In this document: piece by piece, positions 34,659-43,835 of the stretch
How the letters are laid out: the number at the start of each line of letters is the position of its first letter
Position numbering within the stretch: position 1 is the first letter of the stretch
From: Nocardiopsis kunsanensis DSM 44524
GTDB taxonomy: Bacteria; Actinomycetota; Actinomycetes; Streptosporangiales; Streptosporangiaceae
DNA: 64,000 bases
Assembly: GCF_000340965.1 (NCBI RefSeq)
Contig: NZ_ANAY01000009.1
Span: 1-64,000 of the forward strand
Direction of reading: 5' to 3'
Made by a program: the position numbers and the translations under genes
The notes under the pieces: model-generated
Seen by the model: the letters and a program-made list of their open reading frames with translations, nothing else
Told to the model about the DNA's origin: nothing
The model's database searches: none

Positions 34659-36083
34659 TCAGTAGCCGCCCCGCGTACGGCGGGCCGCCGGACGGCTGCG
34701 CATACCCGCACCGGCCAGGCCACCGCGCTGGAAGGCCCGCATGAGCTCGCCACCGAGGTTGACGCCCGCGCCCAGGGCCAGACCCACGGCGACCGCCTCC
34801 ACGAGGCTCAACAGCCCCGCGACCATGGTGCCCTGGGTGATCTCGATGAGTCCTCGGTACAGGATGCTCCCGGGCAGCAACGGGGCGATGGAGGGGATCA
34901 GATACGGCAGTACCGGCCGCCTGGTGCGCCGTGCCAACCAGTGTCCGACCACACCCACGGCCACGGCCCCCACGACCGTGCCCATCATCGGCGGCACCTC
35001 GAAGACCGAGCGTATGCCCGCGTAGATCACCCAGATCATCACACCCATGCCCCCGATCGCGGGCAGCATCCGGGGCGGCACCGCCAGTGAGACCGCGAAG
35101 GCCATCGCGATGCCCGCGGCCCCCACCAGCACCCACGGTTCCATCGATGTGCCGGCCGTTGGCAGCTCCTCCAGATCCACGTCCAGACCCAGTCGCACCG
35201 CGATGTAGGCCACCGCGCCCACTCCGGAGACGATCGCGCCCAGGGTGAAGAAGGTTTCCAACAGGCGTGCGGTCGCGGAGACGTAACTGCCGCTGACCCC
35301 GTCCTGGAGGCTGGCAACCAGCGGGCGTCCGGGCAGGAGCGCCATGATGTTACCGGTGATGATCGCCCCGGCCTGAAACCCCAGATCCAGTTCGATACTC
35401 ACCCACAGCAGCCCGATGCCGATGGTCGCGGCGACAACGGAGGCCCCGGTCATCTGGTAGAACTCCGCCACCCCGCGCCTGGCCATGACCACCGAGGTGC
35501 GATCGCCCAGCACCGTGGCAAGGAAGGCCACCGTCGCGACGATCAGACCACCGCCCATCATCACACTGGCGCTGGTGGCGATGAGTCCGAAGCAGACCGC
35601 GATGCCCCAGTTGGGATAAGGCATACGGGCACGCTGGATCTGCTTGAGCCGCGCGGTGGCGTCCTCCACCTCCAGCAGCCCCAGCGCCGATTGCTCCACC
35701 AGGGTGTGGAGCTCGGTGACGCGGAAGTAGTCCAAGGTGCGCCGACGCACCACCCGCTCACCGGTGATCGGGGGCTGGTCCCCGCCCGGGTGCGTGGACA
35801 ACGAGATGTTGGTGAAGGTGACCGAGACCTCCGAACTGGGCAGCTCGAAGGCCACCGACAGGCTGAGCATCGCCTCACTGACGGCCTCGGTGCTCTCCCC
35901 GCTGGCCAGCATGAGCTCGCCCACCCGCAACACGAGGCTGATCACACGTGCGTCGGGCAGGTCGGGATCCTCGTCCAACCCGTCCGGCGACAGCTCGCTC
36001 TCGTGCGCCGCCCGCCAGTCCCGCATCCTGCTGAGCAAGCGGTCCTCGCTCGGCGGCAGCGGCCTGCCACGCCTTTTCGGCAT
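34659..36083 (-). CDS. ThrE-like threonine/serine exporter family protein
   Basis: The 474-residue membrane protein has the two domains of the ThrE (DUF1212/DUF3815) family. The N-terminal cytosolic part (GELMLASGESTEAVSEAMLS, SEVSVTFTNISLS) is followed by about ten helices with TGNIMALLPGRPLVASLQDG and PYLIPSIAPLLPGSILYRGL. Members export threonine and serine in Corynebacterium. I chose ATG 36083 because GGAG lies upstream and the preceding 30 residues are unstructured. The Arg-rich last 20 residues are cytosolic. Confidence 0.82.
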   Translation of the reverse strand: MPKRRGRPLPPSEDRLLSRMRDWRAAHESELSPDGLDEDPDLPDARVISLVLRVGELMLASGESTEAVSEAMLSLSVAFELPSSEVSVTFTNISLSTHPGGDQPPITGERVVRRRTLDYFRVTELHTLVEQSALGLLEVEDATARLKQIQRARMPYPNWGIAVCFGLIATSASVMMGGGLIVATVAFLATVLGDRTSVVMARRGVAEFYQMTGASVVAATIGIGLLWVSIELDLGFQAGAIITGNIMALLPGRPLVASLQDGVSGSYVSATARLLETFFTLGAIVSGVGAVAYIAVRLGLDVDLEELPTAGTSMEPWVLVGAAGIAMAFAVSLAVPPRMLPAIGGMGVMIWVIYAGIRSVFEVPPMMGTVVGAVAVGVVGHWLARRTRRPVLPYLIPSIAPLLPGSILYRGLIEITQGTMVAGLLSLVEAVAVGLALGAGVNLGGELMRAFQRGGLAGAGMRSRPAARRTRGGY

Positions 36084-36266
36084 GCCCGTCTTCTCCGTTC
36101 CCTCCTCGCCTGTACCCCCGCGGTGGTCAGAGCGATCCTCACAGCCTCTGAGGGGACGCCACAAGTACGGCACGGGTTCGCCGACCGCGGGGGCAGACGC
36201 GGGTGAGTTCGCTCACGGGCCCATCCTGCCAAGGCCCAGGGGCCCCGACAGCGACTCGCCGCGGGT

Positions 36267-36956
36267 TCAGCGGTGGTTGGCGTGTCTCTCCCCAGGGCGT
36301 ACGAGCCCGGTCTCGTAGGCGTGGATGACCGCCTGCACGCGGTCGCGCAGCCCCAGTTTGGTCAGGATGCTGCCCACGTGCGACTTGACCGTGGTCGCCC
36401 CCACGAACAAGTGTGCGGCGATCTCAGCGTTGGACCACCCCCGGGCCAGCAGACGCAACACCTCCCGCTCGCGCCCGCTCAACGGGTCCTGCGGGCGGCG
36501 CCCCTGCGGCTGGTCCGAAGGCAGCATCGGGACGAACTCGTCCAGCAGACGGTGCAGGAGCAGGGGCGGCAGCACGGCCCCGCCCTCGGCCACCACACGC
36601 ACGGCCGACACCAGATCCTCCGGAGGGGTGTCCTTGGACAGGAACCCGCTCGCACCCGCGCGCAACGCGCCGTGCAGATGGCTCTCCAGAGCGTGTGACC
36701 CCAGAGCCAGGACCCGCACACCGTGCCCGAGCGGCCGCACGCCCTCCAGGACCCCGTGGATCGCCCGGGTCCCGTTCGGCCCGTCCATGAGATCCATGAG
36801 TACCACGTCCGGTATCAGGGAACGGGTCTCCCTCGAGGCCTCACGGGGGTCGGAGGCCTCACCCACCACGGACATGTCGGACGCCGACTCCAGGATCATC
36901 CGTAGACCGGCGCGCACGAGGGGTTGGTCGTCGACCAACAGAACAGAGACGGACAC
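36267..36956 (-). CDS. NarL/LuxR-type response regulator, orphan
   Basis: The 229-residue protein has a receiver domain (residues 1-125: VLLVDDQPLVRAGLRMILES, phosphorylation Asp in VVLMDLMDG, Lys in GFLSKDTPPEDLV) and a LuxR-type helix-turn-helix (LSGREREVLRLLARGWSNAE, ATTVKSHVGSILTKLGLRDR). GTG 36956 fits the beta-strand start. No histidine kinase gene is adjacent, so its partner is elsewhere. It is transcribed in the same direction as the RecB-like gene and the ThrE-like gene. Confidence 0.88.
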   Translation of the reverse strand: MSVSVLLVDDQPLVRAGLRMILESASDMSVVGEASDPREASRETRSLIPDVVLMDLMDGPNGTRAIHGVLEGVRPLGHGVRVLALGSHALESHLHGALRAGASGFLSKDTPPEDLVSAVRVVAEGGAVLPPLLLHRLLDEFVPMLPSDQPQGRRPQDPLSGREREVLRLLARGWSNAEIAAHLFVGATTVKSHVGSILTKLGLRDRVQAVIHAYETGLVRPGERHANHR

Positions 36957-37059
36957 ACCGTGATTGTGCCGTATCGCGCGCCCCGGTGGGACCGATTCAC
37001 CCCTGGACCGGTGCATAGATCCTGCTTGGCGGGGCCCGGTGCGCAGCCCGGTCGGCCCC

Positions 37060-37863
37060 TCAGGACGTGGGCAACGGGGGAGGGGTACCCCCGAACTCCG
37101 GGCACAGGGCCTGGTGCTCGCACCAGCCGCACAGCTTGCTGGGCTTGGGCGACCACTGGCCGGTGCGCCCGGCCTCCTCGATGCGTGCCCAGATGTCGGA
37201 GATCTCCGACTCCGCCGCGCGCAGCTCCTCCTCGGTGGGGTCGTACCAGCGCACAGCGCCCTTTCCCCCCAAGTAGACCAGCTGCAGCCGGCTCGGCACC
37301 ACACCCAGGTCACGCCAGATCATGACCGCGTAGAAGAAGATCTGGAACTTGGCCTTGTCCTCGAACCGGGGGTGCGGCGACTTGCCGGTCTTGTAGTCCA
37401 CCACCCGGATCTGCCCTCCGGGGGCCACGTCGAGCCGGTCGACGTAACCGCGCAGCCGCAACCCCGTGGGCAAGGACACCTGCAGCCGCATCTCCTTCTC
37501 GCGCGGCTCCAGAACACCCGGGTTCTCCAACTCGAAGTAGCGCTCCACCAGCGTACGCGCCGACTCCAACCACTCCTCGCGCTCCTGCTCGCTCCCGAAG
37601 AGCTCCTCCACCCCGGGATCGGACTCGCGCAGTTTCTTCCACTGGGGCTCCACCAGCCCCACCGCCGTGCGCGGGGTCCGGCTCTCGGCCGGCAGTTCGT
37701 ACAGGCGCTCCAGGCACGCGTGCACCAGCGTGCCCCGCAGCGCCGCCGGGCTCGGTGACTCGGGCAGCCGGTCGATGGTACGGAACCGGAACAGCAGCGG
37801 GCACTGCAGGAAGTCGGAGGCGCGCGAGGGAGACAGGGCGCTCGGCAACGGCACGGTCGTCAT
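37060..37863 (-). CDS. RecB-like PD-(D/E)XK exonuclease with Fe-S cluster
   Basis: The 267-residue protein is a stand-alone nuclease of the RecB/Cas4/AddB group. The active site is GYVDRLDVAPGGQIRVVDYK with TGK following. One cysteine near the N-terminus (DFLQCPLLFRF, Cys21) and three near the C-terminus (LCGWCEHQALCPEF) match the four ligands of a 4Fe-4S cluster. No cas genes are near; the gene belongs to the actinobacterial recB-trmI-arc neighbourhood (Rv2119-like), so a DNA-repair role is more likely than CRISPR adaptation. Confidence 0.88.
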   Translation of the reverse strand: MTTVPLPSALSPSRASDFLQCPLLFRFRTIDRLPESPSPAALRGTLVHACLERLYELPAESRTPRTAVGLVEPQWKKLRESDPGVEELFGSEQEREEWLESARTLVERYFELENPGVLEPREKEMRLQVSLPTGLRLRGYVDRLDVAPGGQIRVVDYKTGKSPHPRFEDKAKFQIFFYAVMIWRDLGVVPSRLQLVYLGGKGAVRWYDPTEEELRAAESEISDIWARIEEAGRTGQWSPKPSKLCGWCEHQALCPEFGGTPPPLPTS

Positions 37864-38014
37864 GCTTCCCAGCCTAGGACGCGCCCCGGAGCGGGGTGAC
37901 CCGTACGGTCCTCCGTGCGCGGCCGCACCGGGGGCCTCGTACCCTGGGACCCGAGAGCCACGGCTGCAGGGGGAACACAGTGCGAGCGGTCACCGACGAC
38001 GCGGGGGAGCGGCG

Positions 38015-39148
38015 ATGAGCACGAGGTCCTCGGCGCCCCGGCGCGGGCCAGGGGTGGTCCTCTTCCGCCCCTTCGGCATCCCGGTGCACGTGACCGCTTC
38101 CTGGCTCGTCGTGGCCGCCCTCATCACCCTGGTCTACGGCCAACTCGTGGAGGGACGCCTCTTCCTGGGCGCCGGCTCCTACGTGCTCGCGTTCGTGTTC
38201 GCGGTCCTGCTGTACGCCTCGGTCCTGGTGCACGAACTCGCCCACTCGGTCGTGGCCCGTGCCTACGGCCTCCCCGTACGGCGCATCGTGCTCTACGTCC
38301 TGGGCGGTGTCTCCGAGATCGAACGGGAGGCACCCACCCCCGGACGCGAGTTCTGGATCGCCTTCGCGGGTCCGGCGCTGTCCCTGCTGCTGGCGCTCGG
38401 TTTCTTCGGCCTGTCCCTGCTCGCCGATCCGTACAGCGTCCCGGGTGAACTGCTCTTCCAACTGTGGCTGGCCAACATGCTCGTGGGGGCGTTCAACCTC
38501 CTGCCCGGGCTGCCGCTGGACGGGGGCCGCCTGCTGCGTGCCGGTGTGTGGAAACTGACCGGGCGCCCCCTCACCGGGAGTGTGGCCGCAGCATGGGGCG
38601 GGCGGTGCCTGGCCCTGTTCGTGGCCGCCCTGCCGCTGCTCGTGGCGTGGTCGGCCGGAGGCTCACCGAGCCCGTGGGCCCTGGTCTGGGGCCTGGTCCT
38701 GGGCGGCTTCATGTGGATGGGCGCCGGCGAGGCCCTGCGCACGGCCCGCGTGCGCGCCCGGGTGCCGGGCCTGCGCGCCCGGAACCTGGCCCGGCCCTCC
38801 GTACTGGTGGGGGCCGACACCCCCCTTGCCGAGGCCGAACGCCGAGCCGAGCAGGAGAACGCCGAAGCGATCGTGGTCGTCGACTCGGCCGACCTCCCCG
38901 TCTCGATCGTGCACCCCTCCGCCGCCGAGGCCATCACACCCGGGCGCCGGGCCTGGGTCCCCGTGTCCAGCCTGGCCCGGGCCGTGAGCGGGAACTCCGT
39001 GGTCCGGGCGGACCTGGAGGGCGAGGAGCTGCTCACCGCCCTGACCTCGCACCCCAGGTCCGAGTACCTGGTGGCCGACGCCGAAGGCGCCGTCCTGGGC
39101 GTTCTGCGTGCCGGCGACGTCAACGACGCCATGGCTGGACGCGACTGA
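38015..39148 (+). CDS. site-2 protease family intramembrane metalloprotease (M50)
   Basis: The 377-residue membrane protein carries the zinc motif HELAH in LVHELAHSVVARAYGLPV and the second motif NLLPGLPLDGGRLLRAGVWK, with six predicted helices. The C-terminal 115 residues (SVLVGADTPLAEAERRAEQE, SEYLVADAEGAVLGVLRAGD) form a CBS-like pair. Such proteases cut membrane-bound regulators such as anti-sigma factors; the target is not evident. ATG 38015 follows GGGGGAG. Confidence 0.9.
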   Translation: MSTRSSAPRRGPGVVLFRPFGIPVHVTASWLVVAALITLVYGQLVEGRLFLGAGSYVLAFVFAVLLYASVLVHELAHSVVARAYGLPVRRIVLYVLGGVSEIEREAPTPGREFWIAFAGPALSLLLALGFFGLSLLADPYSVPGELLFQLWLANMLVGAFNLLPGLPLDGGRLLRAGVWKLTGRPLTGSVAAAWGGRCLALFVAALPLLVAWSAGGSPSPWALVWGLVLGGFMWMGAGEALRTARVRARVPGLRARNLARPSVLVGADTPLAEAERRAEQENAEAIVVVDSADLPVSIVHPSAAEAITPGRRAWVPVSSLARAVSGNSVVRADLEGEELLTALTSHPRSEYLVADAEGAVLGVLRAGDVNDAMAGRD

Positions 39149-39165
39149 GCGGGCGCGTCCCCCGT

Positions 39166-39639
39166 TCAACGGCGGGCGCCCTCGGGCCAGAGCACACTGA
39201 CCGGCCTCGACAACGCCCGCGCGTGCGCGACCACGTCCGCGGTACCGCCCGGGCCACGCGCGGGCTCACCGTCCCAGACCGCCACCAACCGGTCGCAGCG
39301 CTCCACCAACAACCGTCCCGCGTCCATGTGCGCCCGCGGGGTCGACTCCCGGTGCTCCAGCTCGTGCACGAGTACCGCGCGCGAGAGCAACCGGTCGTAG
39401 ACGGGGTGGTGCTCCCGCGGAAGGGCCCCGCGGTACCCCTGGGCCGGGACGATCACCTCCAAAGGGGCGCCCGCGGCGACCACGGCCTCGGCGAAGGCGG
39501 TGTCGGGACCGTCGGCCAGGCAGGAGAGGCCCACCATCCGGTACCCGTGCGGTGCCAGGTGCTGACGGAGCATCACGGCCGCGGCCGCCTCGACATCGGG
39601 GGGCAGATGCCGGTGACCGGTGACACCGATACGGATCAC
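39166..39639 (-). CDS. SLOG-like (Rossmannoid nucleotide-binding) protein
   Basis: The 157-residue protein begins MIRIGVTGHRHLPPDVEAAA and contains MVGLSCLADGPDTAFAEAVV, PLEVIVPAQGY and LVAVWDGEPARGPGGTADVV. The GVTGHR start and the second half with GGTADVVAHA match the SLOG/LOG-DprA-like fold that binds nucleotides. GTG 39639 follows GAGGAGG. It is 27 bases after the XRE gene and so probably translated from the same mRNA. SLOG proteins occur as sensors in nucleotide-signalling and conflict systems, but no effector is adjacent, so function is open. Confidence 0.6.
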   Translation of the reverse strand: MIRIGVTGHRHLPPDVEAAAAVMLRQHLAPHGYRMVGLSCLADGPDTAFAEAVVAAGAPLEVIVPAQGYRGALPREHHPVYDRLLSRAVLVHELEHRESTPRAHMDAGRLLVERCDRLVAVWDGEPARGPGGTADVVAHARALSRPVSVLWPEGARR

Positions 39640-39666
39640 ATGTCCTCCTCGGGGATTGCGGATCTC

Positions 39667-40989
39667 CTATCCAGCGGCGGTACCCCTTACGAGGGCCTCC
39701 ATCCGCCGGTCGAACTCACGCACGCAGAGCGCACCCGGACCCCGGTAGGCCTTCCGGAACGAGTGCACCCGGGCCACCAGCCTGCGCGAATCGAAACGCA
39801 GCCCGGTCGAGAGCGCCTCGTCCACCAACCGGAAGGCCTCCTCGACCTCGCCGGCGTCCACGTGCGCCGAGGCCAGCTCCACCTGCAACAGGGCCGACTG
39901 TTTGGCGCTGGCCGGGCGCCGGGCGTGGGCCTCCGCGAAAGCCTTGCGCGCCTCCTCGGGGCGCTGCAGGCGCACCTCCACCTTGGCCCGGGCCCCCGCG
40001 ACCTTGGTGTGGTCGAAGGCGAACACCCACGGCCAGGGCGGATCGGTGTTGCCGGGACGGTCGACCTCCTGTTCCGCGCGCCGGATCGCCCGTGCCGCCG
40101 CTGCCCGGTCGCCCACCCCCGCGTGCGCCAACGCACCTGTGCACGACAGCCAGGCACGCGCTGTCGGATGCGCACTGCGCCCGAGTACGTGTTCGGCCTC
40201 GTGCACCAGCGCCAACCCGAGCTCGGGGGCCTCGGCCACCTCGATCTCGAAGACCGCCAACGACCCGAGCATGTACACGTCCAGCAGGCGTATGCGGGCC
40301 TGCCGCGCGCGGAGGACGGCGTTGCGGTAGTGCGTGCGGGCCGCCTCGGTCGCTCCCTGGTCGGCGTGCAGCCACGCTGCGAACCCGGAGGCCTCGCTCG
40401 CGGCCGCGCTCAGGTCCGTGCGGAACGGTGTCCCGTGCGCGTTCGCGAGCATTTGCTCGGACAGATGCACGTGCGCAGCAGCACCGGGCAGCAGGTGCCG
40501 GGCGGAGGACGAGGCGTCCATCCGCCGTTGCCCGCTGGTGATGGTGCGCAAGGCCGGCGCGGTCGACTCGTCCACGGAGCCCTGTTCCCCGGCCCCCGCC
40601 GGCCCGCCGACCGTCAGGAACGCACCCGCGGCCACGGCCCGGCCGAAATCACGGCGTCTCGTGAGACCCACCCCCTTCGTCCCGCCCGGACCGAGGACGG
40701 TCGGGCCCTCCCTCGAGGGAACGCCGCCGAAACGCAGCAGGTGCAACGGAACCCCCAGGCGTTCGGCCACGTCCTGGATCTGCTCGGCGGTCAGTGACTG
40801 CCGCCCGTTGATCACACGTGAGACCCAGCTCTGGGAGTAACCGGCGGCCCGGGCGAGGTCGCCCTGGGACCACCCGCGTGCCGTGCGCACACCCTCGATG
40901 ACCACGGCCATGTCGCAGGTGGCCAGAGCGGCCGCCATGGAGGGACGTGACCACAGGTCCGTCGGAAGAACGCTGTCTGGTTGGGGCAT
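39667..40989 (-). CDS. XRE family regulator with TPR-like C-terminus
   Basis: The 440-residue protein has a helix-turn-helix at about residues 30-85 (GVRTARGWSQGDLARAAGYS, QSWVSRVINGRQSLTAEQI), a linker with a hydrophobic Gly/Ala stretch (GRAVAAGAFLTVGGPAGAG), and TPR-like helices to the end (AHVHLSEQMLANAHGTPFRT, AWLHADQGATEAARTHYRNA, VEVRLQRPEEARKAFAEAHA). Such long XRE-TPR proteins are numerous in Streptomyces and Nocardiopsis and act in development or signalling. It is operonic with the SLOG-like gene. Confidence 0.8.
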   Translation of the reverse strand: MPQPDSVLPTDLWSRPSMAAALATCDMAVVIEGVRTARGWSQGDLARAAGYSQSWVSRVINGRQSLTAEQIQDVAERLGVPLHLLRFGGVPSREGPTVLGPGGTKGVGLTRRRDFGRAVAAGAFLTVGGPAGAGEQGSVDESTAPALRTITSGQRRMDASSSARHLLPGAAAHVHLSEQMLANAHGTPFRTDLSAAASEASGFAAWLHADQGATEAARTHYRNAVLRARQARIRLLDVYMLGSLAVFEIEVAEAPELGLALVHEAEHVLGRSAHPTARAWLSCTGALAHAGVGDRAAAARAIRRAEQEVDRPGNTDPPWPWVFAFDHTKVAGARAKVEVRLQRPEEARKAFAEAHARRPASAKQSALLQVELASAHVDAGEVEEAFRLVDEALSTGLRFDSRRLVARVHSFRKAYRGPGALCVREFDRRMEALVRGTAAG

Positions 40990-41187
40990 GAGCTTAGGTT
41001 AGGGATTCCGGGCGGCCCCGGTGGCTGTCTGCAGAAAATAAATCCCGATGCGTGATCCGCATAGCCGGGTGTTCGGGTGCTCACTGTGCGAGAGGATCAG
41101 TGGTGAGGCCGGTGTCGTTCGGTGCCCCGGCCGCGATGACAGCACCCCGTCCGGCTGCGACCGGACCGATCACCGCGGGAGGTCTCC

Positions 41188-41493
41188 GTGAGCGCCCAGA
41201 TCTCGGACCCGGCCGGCCACGCCCTGCGCGGGCTCGCCGTTGAACTGCGCTCTCGCGGTGTGGAGGCCACCGAGGACCGGGAGCGCGGTCTGGTCCTGGT
41301 CACCGGGGCCCCCTCCGGCCGCAGCAGCGCCCTGCTGCGGCCCCACCGGGGTGATCTGTGGTGGTGGATCCGCCGACCGATCCAGGACGGTGTCCCCCCG
41401 GCACCGTCGGGGATCCCGTTGGCACCGGCGCACCGCACCTCACACGTCGCCGGGAGGATCGCGGGCGTCCCGGCCCCGGACGGTGCCGTCTGA
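41188..41493 (+). CDS. hypothetical protein, 101 residues
   Basis: GTG 41188 follows GGGAGGT at good spacing. The protein (HALRGLAVELRSRGVEATED, RSSALLRPHRGDLWWWIRRP) has no recognised motif. The WWW cluster, the Arg-rich surface and the lack of membrane segments suggest a small cytosolic protein. It diverges from the XRE gene, with 198 bases between the two starts. Similar small proteins next to XRE regulators are common in actinomycetes, but this one is not assigned to a family. Confidence 0.6.
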   Translation: MSAQISDPAGHALRGLAVELRSRGVEATEDRERGLVLVTGAPSGRSSALLRPHRGDLWWWIRRPIQDGVPPAPSGIPLAPAHRTSHVAGRIAGVPAPDGAV

Positions 41494-41517
41494 GCCGGGG
41501 CCTCTGCCTCGCACCGG

Positions 41518-42267
41518 TCATCCGGCCGCGAGCACGGCGCCGATGATCCCGGAGGTGTTGCGCAACTCGGCGGCCACCACGGGGGTGCGCAGCTCCAGGT
41601 ACGGCAGGAACTCCGGGGCCTGGCGGCTGACCCCACCGCCGACCACGATCAGGTCCGGCCACAGCAGGTCCTCCACCACCCGGTAGTAGCGCTGGAGGCG
41701 CTCGGTGGCCCAGCCGCGGTAGCTCAGCCCGTCCCGGTTCCTCGCCCAGGAGGAGGCCCGTGTCTCGGCGTCGTGGCCGTCGATCTCCAGATGGCCGAAC
41801 TCGGTGTTGGGGACCAGGTGCCCGTCCATGACCAACGCGGTACCGATGCCCGTGCCCAGCGTCGTCATCAGCACGACCCCGGACGCGGTGCGTGCGGCAC
41901 CGTGGTGCACCTCGGCCAGGGCGGCCGCGTCGGCGTCGTTGAGAACACGCACCGGCCGGTCCAGGACCCGGGAGAACAGGAGCGCTGCGTCGGCGCCCAC
42001 CCATGAGCGGTCCACGTTGGCGGCGGTGCGCACCACCCCGTTCTGCACCACACCGGGGAAGGTGATCCCCGCGGGCCCGCCCGCCGTCCCGGGAAAACAC
42101 CCCGCGATCTCGCGGACCACCTCGGCCACCGCCTCGGGGGTGGAGTGCTCCGGGGTGGCGTACTCGGCCTGCTCGGCGAGGAACTCGCCCGTGTCCGGGT
42201 CCACCGGAGCTCCCTTGATCCCGCTGCCGCCGATGTCGACACCCAACAGGGGCCTGCGTTCTGACAT
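41518..42267 (-). CDS. ppgK: polyphosphate glucokinase (ROK family)
   Basis: The 249-residue kinase phosphorylates glucose using polyphosphate or [20 protein letters not shown] is the phosphate-1 motif of the polyphosphate glucokinases, followed by [20 protein letters not shown], the catalytic Asp in [16 protein letters not shown], and [15 protein letters not shown]. Length and motifs agree with Mycobacterium PpgK rather than ATP-only ROK kinases, which carry a zinc CxCG motif absent here. ATG 42267 diverges from trmI. Confidence 0.9.
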   Translation of the reverse strand: MSERRPLLGVDIGGSGIKGAPVDPDTGEFLAEQAEYATPEHSTPEAVAEVVREIAGCFPGTAGGPAGITFPGVVQNGVVRTAANVDRSWVGADAALLFSRVLDRPVRVLNDADAAALAEVHHGAARTASGVVLMTTLGTGIGTALVMDGHLVPNTEFGHLEIDGHDAETRASSWARNRDGLSYRGWATERLQRYYRVVEDLLWPDLIVVGGGVSRQAPEFLPYLELRTPVVAAELRNTSGIIGAVLAAG

Positions 42268-42475
42268 GGGTCCGTCGTCTCCTGTGGTCCTGGTGTACTG
42301 TGCGGCGCCCGCGCCGCCCGCCGGCCACGATCCTGCCCCGCCGCGGTGTTTCCCGCACACCCGGAGCGGCCCGGACGTGTGCCGCTGCCGCCGGTGTGGT
42401 CGGTGCGGTACCGGTGTGCCGATACTCTGGGCGACTGCCCTTGACCACACCCGACGCGGGAAGACGAGAGCGACG

Positions 42476-43435
42476 TTGACCGGTATCCATGGCCGCCGCG
42501 GGCCCTTCACCGACGGCGACACCGTGCAGTTGACCGACCCGAAGGGCCGGATGCACACCATCACCCTGCGCGAGGGTGGCGCCTTCCACTCGCACAAGGG
42601 CCGTATCGCCCATGACGACCTCATCGGCGATCCCGAGGGCAGCGTCGTGCAGTCCAACACCGGTACCGCTTACGTGGCACTGCGGCCGTTGCTCATCGAC
42701 TACACCCTGTCCATGAAACGCGGAGCGACCATCGTCTACCCCAAGGACGCGGCGCAGGTGCTGGTCGAGGCCGACATCTTCCCCGGCGCGCACGTGGTGG
42801 AGGCCGGTGCCGGTTCGGGGGCGATGTCCAACTGGCTGTTGCGTGCGGTCGGCGAGAACGGCACGGTCTCCTCCTACGAGCGTCGGGCCGACTTCGCCGA
42901 GATCGCCCGCAAGAACGTGGAACGTTTCCACGGGGGCCCGCACCCGGCCTGGAAACTGACCGTGGGTGAGCTGGGCGAATCCCTGCAGGACACCGATGTC
43001 GACCGGGTCTTCCTGGACATGCTCGCCCCCTGGGAGAACCTCGACGCCGTTGCCCGCGCCCTGCGCCCCGGCGGCCTGGTCTGCTGCTACGTGGCCACCA
43101 CGACCCAGCTCTCCCGCGTCGTGGAGGACCTGCGCGAGGACGAGCGTTTCTACGAGCCGCGCTCGTGGGAGACGATGCTGCGCACCTGGCACGTGGAGGG
43201 CCTCGCGGTGCGCCCGGACCACCGCATGATCGGCCACACCGGCTTCCTCGTGGTGGCCCGCCGCCTGGCCGACGGTGCGCAGGCCCCCGACCGCCGCCGC
43301 CGTCCGGCCAAGGGCGCCTACGGCAAGGACTACGAGAAGGCCAGGGCCGCTGAGCGCGGGACCGAGCAGACCGCTGCACCCGGGCCCGCAGCGCCCGAGG
43401 AGGAGGGGACCGGGAACGGCGCCGACCGAACCTGA
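42476..43435 (+). CDS. trmI: tRNA (adenine58-N1)-methyltransferase
   Basis: The 319-residue SAM-dependent enzyme makes m1A58 in tRNA. The N-terminal barrel ([20 protein letters not shown]) precedes the Rossmann domain with motif [21 protein letters not shown], then [18 protein letters not shown] and [20 protein letters not shown]. It closely follows Rv2118c in layout. TTG 42476 is taken as start after GACGAGAG; no better start is seen. The C-terminal 40 residues are a charged low-complexity tail. Its place before arc is conserved in actinobacteria. Confidence 0.9.
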   Translation: MTGIHGRRGPFTDGDTVQLTDPKGRMHTITLREGGAFHSHKGRIAHDDLIGDPEGSVVQSNTGTAYVALRPLLIDYTLSMKRGATIVYPKDAAQVLVEADIFPGAHVVEAGAGSGAMSNWLLRAVGENGTVSSYERRADFAEIARKNVERFHGGPHPAWKLTVGELGESLQDTDVDRVFLDMLAPWENLDAVARALRPGGLVCCYVATTTQLSRVVEDLREDERFYEPRSWETMLRTWHVEGLAVRPDHRMIGHTGFLVVARRLADGAQAPDRRRRPAKGAYGKDYEKARAAERGTEQTAAPGPAAPEEEGTGNGADRT

Positions 43436-43835
43436 GCCCGTGGCCGTTGACGGCCGGTGGTGGGGGCGTCCGCATACTGCCACCCCGCCCGTGGCGCTGC
43501 TGCGTTCTTCGGCCACTTCCCTCCCGCAGGCTCCCTGCGCCGCTTCCGCAACGGCCCCGACGTGTTTGCCGCACGCCCGGGGCCGTTCGTGTTCCCGCCC
43601 CGGTGCGGGGTTCCGACGTGAGAAGAGGAGCGTCCGGGCTTGACCCGGTGGTGCCCGTGAACAGGCGCCGAGGTTACGTTCTCATGACGTCGGGTGATCG
43701 ACTACCAGTCTGACCTGCGCCGACGCAAGGCCTGAAAATGAGTGCTACGACACTCCCCGGGCCTGGGAGGTTAGGAAAGGGGCAGGGGTAGGTAGGCTCC
43801 CGAGTAGTCGTCCTTCTCATAGGGAGGTGGCGGAC
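43436..43835. other. intergenic region between trmI and arc
   Basis: No gene is supported here. A stem AACGGCCCCG (43550-43559) with CGGGGCCGTT (43578-43587) and an 18-base loop may be the trmI terminator. The segment 43675-43800 is somewhat richer in A/T and likely carries the arc promoter, but I see no convincing hexamer pair. Confidence 0.4.

Noticed and set aside
37060..37863. Cas4-like reading of the RecB-type nuclease
   Set aside because: The Fe-S cysteines fit Cas4, but there is no CRISPR array or cas gene, and the gene neighbourhood is the conserved recB-trmI-arc housekeeping one.
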